From: JAPOUP01 sp965201085
Lineage (GTDB): Bacteria; Pseudomonadota; Alphaproteobacteria; Rhodobacterales; Rhodobacteraceae
Assembly (NCBI GenBank): GCA_965201085.1
Contig: CBDAVS010000021.1
Coordinates: 1-64,000 of the forward strand
Length of the DNA: 64,000 nt
Direction: 5' to 3'
In this document: positions 62,144 through 64,000 of the stretch, piece by piece
Layout: every line of letters starts with the position of its first letter
Numbering within the stretch: position 1 is the first letter of the stretch
The notes under the pieces: generated by a model
What the model was told of the DNA's origin: nothing
Database searches by the model: none
The model's input: only the letters and a program-made list of their open reading frames with translations
Translations under genes and position numbers: made by a program

Positions 62144-63943
62144 GTGTCTGCCAGAAAACCCCGTGTTTTTCCGGTGACAGGGCCGAATCCGGCGGATTCC
62201 GGCTTCACGGAACTCTGGCCGGGCCCCTCGGGGCGCCGCCCGGGGCTTCGACGGGACGGTCGGTGGCGGGAACATATGGTGAACATCCGGGCCTCCGCCG
62301 GCCCGCGGGCACGCCGGTGCGGGCCCCGCAGCGGCGGGGCCTTCCATGGGCCGGTTCACCGGTGGACGCCCAGGTCAGGCGGCGGCGGGGAGCACGGGGC
62401 GCTCCCTCGCCGGCGGCATCAGGCCGGGGCGGTGGACGTTCGCGGCCGGCACCGCCAGCGCCACGGCGCCGGCGAAACCCTTCTTTCCGTGGCTCCGCAC
62501 CCAGTCGAGGCCACGGTGCTCCAGGCTGTTGATGGCCGACCCGCCGGCGGCGTGGGCGCCCCGCGCCCCGCGGAACGCCTCCCCGCTTTCCCGGACGCGG
62601 TCCGCCTTCGACAGCCTGCCTTTCCGCGGCATCGCGTCGGCTCCGGCATCCCGTCAGGCCCCAGCCGGTCCGGGGGGCTGTGCGGACCGCGGTCGAAGCT
62701 CACCACCGACAGGTCGGGGAACCGGGCCCGCGCCTCCCCGTCCATGGGGACCGCCACGTCCACGTCGCTCCCCTCCCACATCACCGAACGGTGCGGGAGG
62801 AATCCGTGACGGTCCTCCAGCACGCGGACGGGGACGCCGGGCTCCACCGGGACCCCGGCCTTTCCCTTCGACATCCAGCGCGTGTGCGGCCCGGATATCG
62901 GGTGCACCTTCCCGCGGTGCGGGACCGTCCCTCCCTTCAGGATCCGCCGTCCGGTCAGGTCCGCCCGGTGCCTGACATGGCCGATGAAGCCCCGGATACT
63001 GTCCGATGAGCCCGGGATACCGAACATACCGTCGATCTCCGCGCGGCCGGCCTCCGCCCTGTCCGCCAGCTTCAGGGCGGGCCGGAGCGGCGCCTCCACG
63101 TCCCCCGGGCGCGGGTTGGCGAGCCATGACGTGGCCACCCGGAGGTAGCCTTTCCGGAGCTTTCCGCAAAGGTATTCCTTCCGCCGCCAGCCGGGCGGCC
63201 CAGGCCCCGCAGGCCCGGGACACGTCCCGGACCATGCACCGCACCGCGCCGCGTCCATCAGCAGGCTGCGGTCCGTCGGATAGTGGACGTCGGTCTCCAC
63301 GACGAGGGAGTCACAGCGGCCGCGCAACGCGTCGCCAGGCTTTTCCGCTGCCACCCTGTGACCCCTCTCCACGACCGTCCTTCCGACCTCGGCGGGAAGC
63401 TCCGGCGTGAGGAGCGACACGCTGTCAACCAGACGCTGGTATCCGTATCCGTCCCCGTCCCGTGATCCGTGACCCGGCCTTCGCCGGATCGTCCGGTGCC
63501 CGTTCGCCAGGTCCTGAAGCCGGTCGAAACCGCACCCGGGACCCTGCTTCACGACCCCCAGCACCAGGATGGTCAACGGTTCCATCCCCGGCCCGCCGAC
63601 CCGGCGGCTCCTTCCGGGCGGCACCAGCCGATCCGGAAGCCCGGACAGCCGCTTTCGGGTCCCTTCGTCACCGCATGGGTCCTGGAGGCCGATCGGGATC
63701 GCCGGGATGTCGTCCCTCGATTTCACGTCCAGCCTGATCCTCCTGATGTCGGGGGCGCCGGGACTCCGCTGGGTGTCGTGGACCCTGCGCATGGGGGCCT
63801 CCTGAAGGGGAGGATTGCCGGATTCCGCGGCATATGGTGGCGAATCCGCCCCCCCCCTGACCGCCATATCCGGTGAATCCCCGCAGGGCGGATTCCGTCA
63901 TTTACCGCGAAAACCCGTGACTTGGTGGTTTTCTGTCGGACAC
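62144..63943 (-). mobile_element. ISNCY-like insertion sequence, copy C (complete length)
   Basis: 1800 bp. Ends GTGTCTGCCAGAAAACC and TTTCTGTCGGACAC. Flanked by TAGGGTA (62137-62143) and TAGGGCA (63944-63950), a target duplication with one T/C difference. Inserted in a CLC gene. Eroded transposase inside. Gives the full length for the copies at 1-1304 and 45372-48473. Confidence 0.88.
62430..63792 (-). pseudogene. decayed ISNCY-like transposase (copy C)
   Basis: Minus strand from MRRVHDTQRSPGAPDIRRI. The best-preserved parts are GRCDSLVVETDVHYPTDRSL, RWMSKGKAGVPVEPGVPVRV, EDRHGFLPHRSVM and FPDLSVVSFDRGPHSPPDR. Frame breaks occur before the C-terminus, where RKGRLSKADRVRESGEAFRG appears out of frame (62590-62632). 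Among the three copies this shows the family most clearly. Confidence 0.75.
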
Positions 63944-64000
63944 TAGGGCAATTGCCACGGCAGCGGTCTTCACCACCACGAGGACGATAGCTTCATGCAG
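63944..64000 (-). pseudogene. CLC channel, 5' remainder beyond ISNCY-like copy C
   Basis: Minus-strand reading LHEAIVLVVVKTAAVAIAL joins directly to GGRMGGGVHSPS on the other side of the element, as expected in CLC proteins. Only 57 bases are in the window; the N-terminal part continues outside. Confidence 0.7.

Noticed and set aside
1..64000. CRISPR arrays or rRNA genes
   Set aside because: No regularly spaced direct repeats and no rRNA-like sequence were seen.

Overview
The window looks like a chromosomal segment of an alphaproteobacterium. The signs are a tungstate/formate dehydrogenase cluster with DUF6505, DUF6494, DUF3305 and DUF3306 accessory genes, the BolA / J-domain / CobS / CobT gene order, a GTTC-N7-GTTC type LexA box before recA, and an MttB-like trimethylamine methyltransferase gene. 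Ordinary genes run near 58% GC (one 60-base line inside fdhA hand-counted). Insertion-sequence (IS) islands are far richer in GC (one line near 27.1 kb hand-counted at about 85%). No rRNA or CRISPR array is present. The genome is heavily loaded with IS copies, many of them decayed, as in host-restricted or bottlenecked bacteria; that lifestyle is inference.

Layout. 1-5.9 kb: one nuclease-helicase gene (TM0106/RecB-like) broken by three elements (ISNCY-like, IS5, IS30), each with readable edges. 6.4-8.6 kb: tupBCA tungstate uptake. 8.7-21.1 kb: formate dehydrogenase (FDH) accessory and structural genes, ending in fdhABC. 21.1-25.9 kb: a WD40-cytochrome c protein, a 44-residue membrane peptide, a double-trypsin/PDZ protease and a subtilase. 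26.4-34.7 kb: an IS graveyard (IS21, IS30, IS1595 split by IS4) followed by phage/plasmid-like small genes, a methyltransferase remnant joined to an Rpn nuclease remnant, and an intact IS30. 34.8-38.0 kb: recA and guaB. 38.3-45.1 kb: an MttB-like, enoyl-CoA hydratase, CoA ligase and acyl-CoA dehydrogenase group, split by an intact IS5. 45.4-50.2 kb: ISNCY-like copy with a nested IS30, tRNA-Leu, and a decayed DDE element. 50.2-61.4 kb: DedA-like protein, DsbB, hydroxyisobutyrate dehydrogenase family protein, penicillin acylase family protein, tRNA (CAT), BolA, J-domain protein, CobS, CobT and an M24 peptidase. 61.5-64 kb: a CLC channel gene split by another ISNCY-like copy.

Function. The tup genes should supply tungstate to a periplasmic W/Mo formate dehydrogenase whose maturation proteins lie between them and fdhABC. 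The carnitine/betaine-like acyl-CoA cluster is probably damaged, because IS5 removed the last 25 codons of the CoA ligase, including an ATP-grasp INPL motif.

The most striking signal is directional. Decayed IS copies differ from intact sister copies in this window almost entirely by A-to-G and T-to-C changes. Catalytic glutamates have become glycine in three families. The host gene flanking two of these copies is hardly decayed. This points to either IS-specific AT-to-GC hypermutation or movement of already mutated copies.
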